From Chitinophagaceae bacterium UBA4857 (GTDB lineage: Bacteria; Bacteroidota; Bacteroidia; Chitinophagales; Chitinophagaceae): 51,456 nt of DNA. Of the stretch, positions 49,842 through 51,456 are shown one piece after another. The first letter of the stretch is position 1. Each line of letters opens with the position of its first letter. The stretch spans positions 114,540 to 165,995 of the forward strand of contig DHEF01000054.1 in assembly GCA_002399735.1 (NCBI GenBank), in the 5' to 3' direction. A program made the position numbers and the translations under genes. A model generated the notes under the pieces. The model was not told the DNA's origin. It searched no databases and saw only the letters and a program-made list of their open reading frames with translations.

Positions 49842-51209
49842 ATGAAAAAATCCATTAAGTGGTTATTAATTATTGTAGCAGTATTATTAATTGCATGGTT
49901 TGCTTTTAGCGCTTACAACAAAGGCAAAGACTCCGGCGAGAAAGTAACGGTGGAAACTGTGGCAAAACGTGTAATTGTAGAAACCGTTACAGCCAGTGGT
50001 AATGTATACCCCGAAGTAGAAGTAAAAATAAGTCCCGATATTTCCGGGCAAATAACCAACCTGATGGTTCAGGAAGGCGATAGCGTAAAAAAAGGGCAAG
50101 TGCTTGCTCGTATTTATGCTGATATATATGCTTTACAAAAAGATCAGGCCGCAGCACAGGTTGCGCAGGCAAGAGCTACTGTTGCTAATAGCGAAGCAGC
50201 ATTGCTTGCCTTACAAGCTACCCTAAAAAATGCTGAGGATAATTACAAACGTAATAAAACCCTGTTTGACCAGAAAGTAATTTCGCAAGCCGAGTTAGAG
50301 CAAATAGAAACAACTTATCAATCGGCACAGGCAAATTATAATGCCGCCAAACAAAATATACGTAGCCTGGAAGCGGGTACCAATGTATCGCAAAGCGGAT
50401 TATCAAGAGCCAATAAAGATTTAAGCCGTACTACTATTGTTGCGCCAATGGATGGTGTAGTATCATCGTTAAGTATTAAAGAAGGTGAAAGTGTAGCAGG
50501 TAATAGTTTTAATGTTGGTACCGAAATGATGCGTGTGGCCGATATGAATATTATTGAAGTACGTGTAGATGTTGGCGAAAATGATATTGTAAAAGTAAAC
50601 CTGGGCGATAGTGCCGATGTTGAAGTAGATGCCTACAATAACCGCAAGTTTAAAGGTGTGGTTACACAAATTGCCAGTAGCACAAAAAGTAATTCGCTAA
50701 CGGGTGCTACTACTACAGATGTTACCAACTATGAAGTAAGAATAAGATTGGACAAAGCATCATACAGTGATTTAATTGACCCGGCAAAACCAAGAAGATT
50801 TCCTTTCAGGCCCGGTATGAATGCCAGTGCAGATATAAAAACCAAACGCAAGGATAATGTTTTATCGGTACCTATTGCGGCAGTGAATGCCCGCTTAAAA
50901 GGAAGCGATAAAAGTCTGGCCGATTCTAAAAAAGAAAAAGCTACAACCACGGGTACAGATGAAGATCAAAATACAAGTGCTACAGCCGGCGATGAAATGG
51001 AGGAAGTAGTATATGTATTGCAAGCTGATAATACGGTGAAGAAAATACTGGTAAAATCGGGTATTCAGGATATGAATTATATTGAAATACTAAGCGGACT
51101 TACCGGCAATGAAAAAGTGGTAAGCGGCCCTTACTCGGCTATTAGCCAAACGCTGAAAGATGGCACTAAAGTAAAAGTAGTAACAAAGGAAGAGTTGTTT
51201 AAAAAGTAA
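49842..51209 (+). CDS. Periplasmic adaptor subunit, MacA/HlyD family
   Basis: The 455-residue protein has an N-terminal membrane anchor (KWLLIIVAVLLIAWFAF). The lipoyl half-motif VSPDISGQITNLMVQEGDSVKKGQVLARI-like stretch follows (about 65-95). A long coiled-coil hairpin (about 100-190, Ala/Gln/Lys-rich), the second lipoyl half (TTIVAPMDGVVSSLSIKEGESV), a beta-barrel domain and a C-terminal membrane-proximal domain complete it. A Lys/Thr/Asp-rich insertion lies at about 350-385. The pattern fits MacA-type adaptors that join an inner-membrane ABC exporter (MacB) to TolC. The exporter gene would be expected to the right of the window. Confidence 0.88.
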   Translation: MKKSIKWLLIIVAVLLIAWFAFSAYNKGKDSGEKVTVETVAKRVIVETVTASGNVYPEVEVKISPDISGQITNLMVQEGDSVKKGQVLARIYADIYALQKDQAAAQVAQARATVANSEAALLALQATLKNAEDNYKRNKTLFDQKVISQAELEQIETTYQSAQANYNAAKQNIRSLEAGTNVSQSGLSRANKDLSRTTIVAPMDGVVSSLSIKEGESVAGNSFNVGTEMMRVADMNIIEVRVDVGENDIVKVNLGDSADVEVDAYNNRKFKGVVTQIASSTKSNSLTGATTTDVTNYEVRIRLDKASYSDLIDPAKPRRFPFRPGMNASADIKTKRKDNVLSVPIAAVNARLKGSDKSLADSKKEKATTTGTDEDQNTSATAGDEMEEVVYVLQADNTVKKILVKSGIQDMNYIEILSGLTGNEKVVSGPYSAISQTLKDGTKVKVVTKEELFKK

Positions 51210-51239
51210 GAGAGGACAATTAGATAATTAGATAATTTG

Positions 51240-51456
51240 AAAATTGGGTTTTGCGATTATATAGAGTGAACCTACATAATACCCAATAGAATTACTGAAC
51301 GTACCGCCGACGAATTGGGGCGCACCTTGCACAATGCTGAGTAAAGTTACAGCTCTCCGATTAAAATGCGGAGTACTGCAAAGTGGCCAATAGAATTAAT
51401 TCGATATTAGTTATTGGATTAGCTTCATTGATGCTTCGCGTTAATGCAGGACCACC
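51240..51456 (+). repeat. Dispersed repeat modules at the right edge
   Basis: ACCCAATAGAATTACTGAAC (51278-51297), TTGCACAATGCTGAGTAAAG, CCGATTAAAATGCGGAGTAC and GTGGCCAATAGAATTAATTC follow one another. They match parts of 46753-46860, 8587-8615 and bases 44-75. No gene is visible after the adaptor gene up to the edge. Confidence 0.68.

Overview
The window comes from a Bacteroidota chromosome, most likely Chitinophagaceae or a near relative; that placement is inferred, not searched. The base composition is moderately AT-rich. The signs are a SusC/SusD pair, an organelle of type VI secretion subtype iii (T6SS-iii, the Bacteroidota form), a stand-alone C-terminal transketolase subunit, DUF4292 and DUF3109 proteins, and promoters of the TAnnTTTG type used by the Bacteroidota primary sigma factor. 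No rRNA, tRNA or CRISPR array was seen.

Left third (1-17.6 kb): a T6SS-iii locus in two divergent arms. The leftward arm is tssG-tssN-tssK-tssO-tssP (baseplate and the subtype-iii envelope proteins). The rightward arm is hcp, vgrG, a DUF4123-type loading adaptor, a PAAR spike tip with a C-terminal extension, a 644-residue alpha/beta-hydrolase-like protein whose nucleophile elbow carries Gly instead of Ser, an unrecognised 280-residue protein, clpV (tssH), tssB, a second divergent Hcp with a Ser/Gly tail, and tssC, closed by a strong terminator. tssE, tssF, tssQ and tssR are not in the window and may lie left of base 1. The stretch from vgrG to the 280-residue gene looks like the exchangeable cargo module.

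Middle (17.7-28 kb): a transketolase C-terminal subunit, an IS110-family element beside a long palindromic structure with a candidate bridge RNA in its 5' non-coding part, an ECF sigma operon (sigma factor, membrane protein with three repeated P-x-x-YF motifs, Spy/CpxP-like periplasmic protein), an MBL-fold hydrolase, a small secreted protein, and the leftward operon rplM-rpsI-rpsB-tsf. The S2 protein has a Gly/Arg-rich tail and the rplM leader starts with a hairpin.

Right part (28-51.5 kb): DUF3109 and LutB, a polysaccharide-deacetylase-like protein, YcxB-like and MerR proteins, an M1 aminopeptidase, a susC-susD operon, ferritin, a MarR regulator, dut-DUF4292-envC, an APC permease, a Cys/Met-metabolism PLP enzyme, and a TolC plus MacA-like efflux pair that runs toward the right edge.

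Two patterns span the window. First, families of short, partly palindromic repeats sit in most long intergenic gaps, one of them inside the tss operon. Second, at least five genes have a TAnnTTTG box ending only 4-5 bases before the start codon, which predicts leaderless or nearly leaderless mRNAs.
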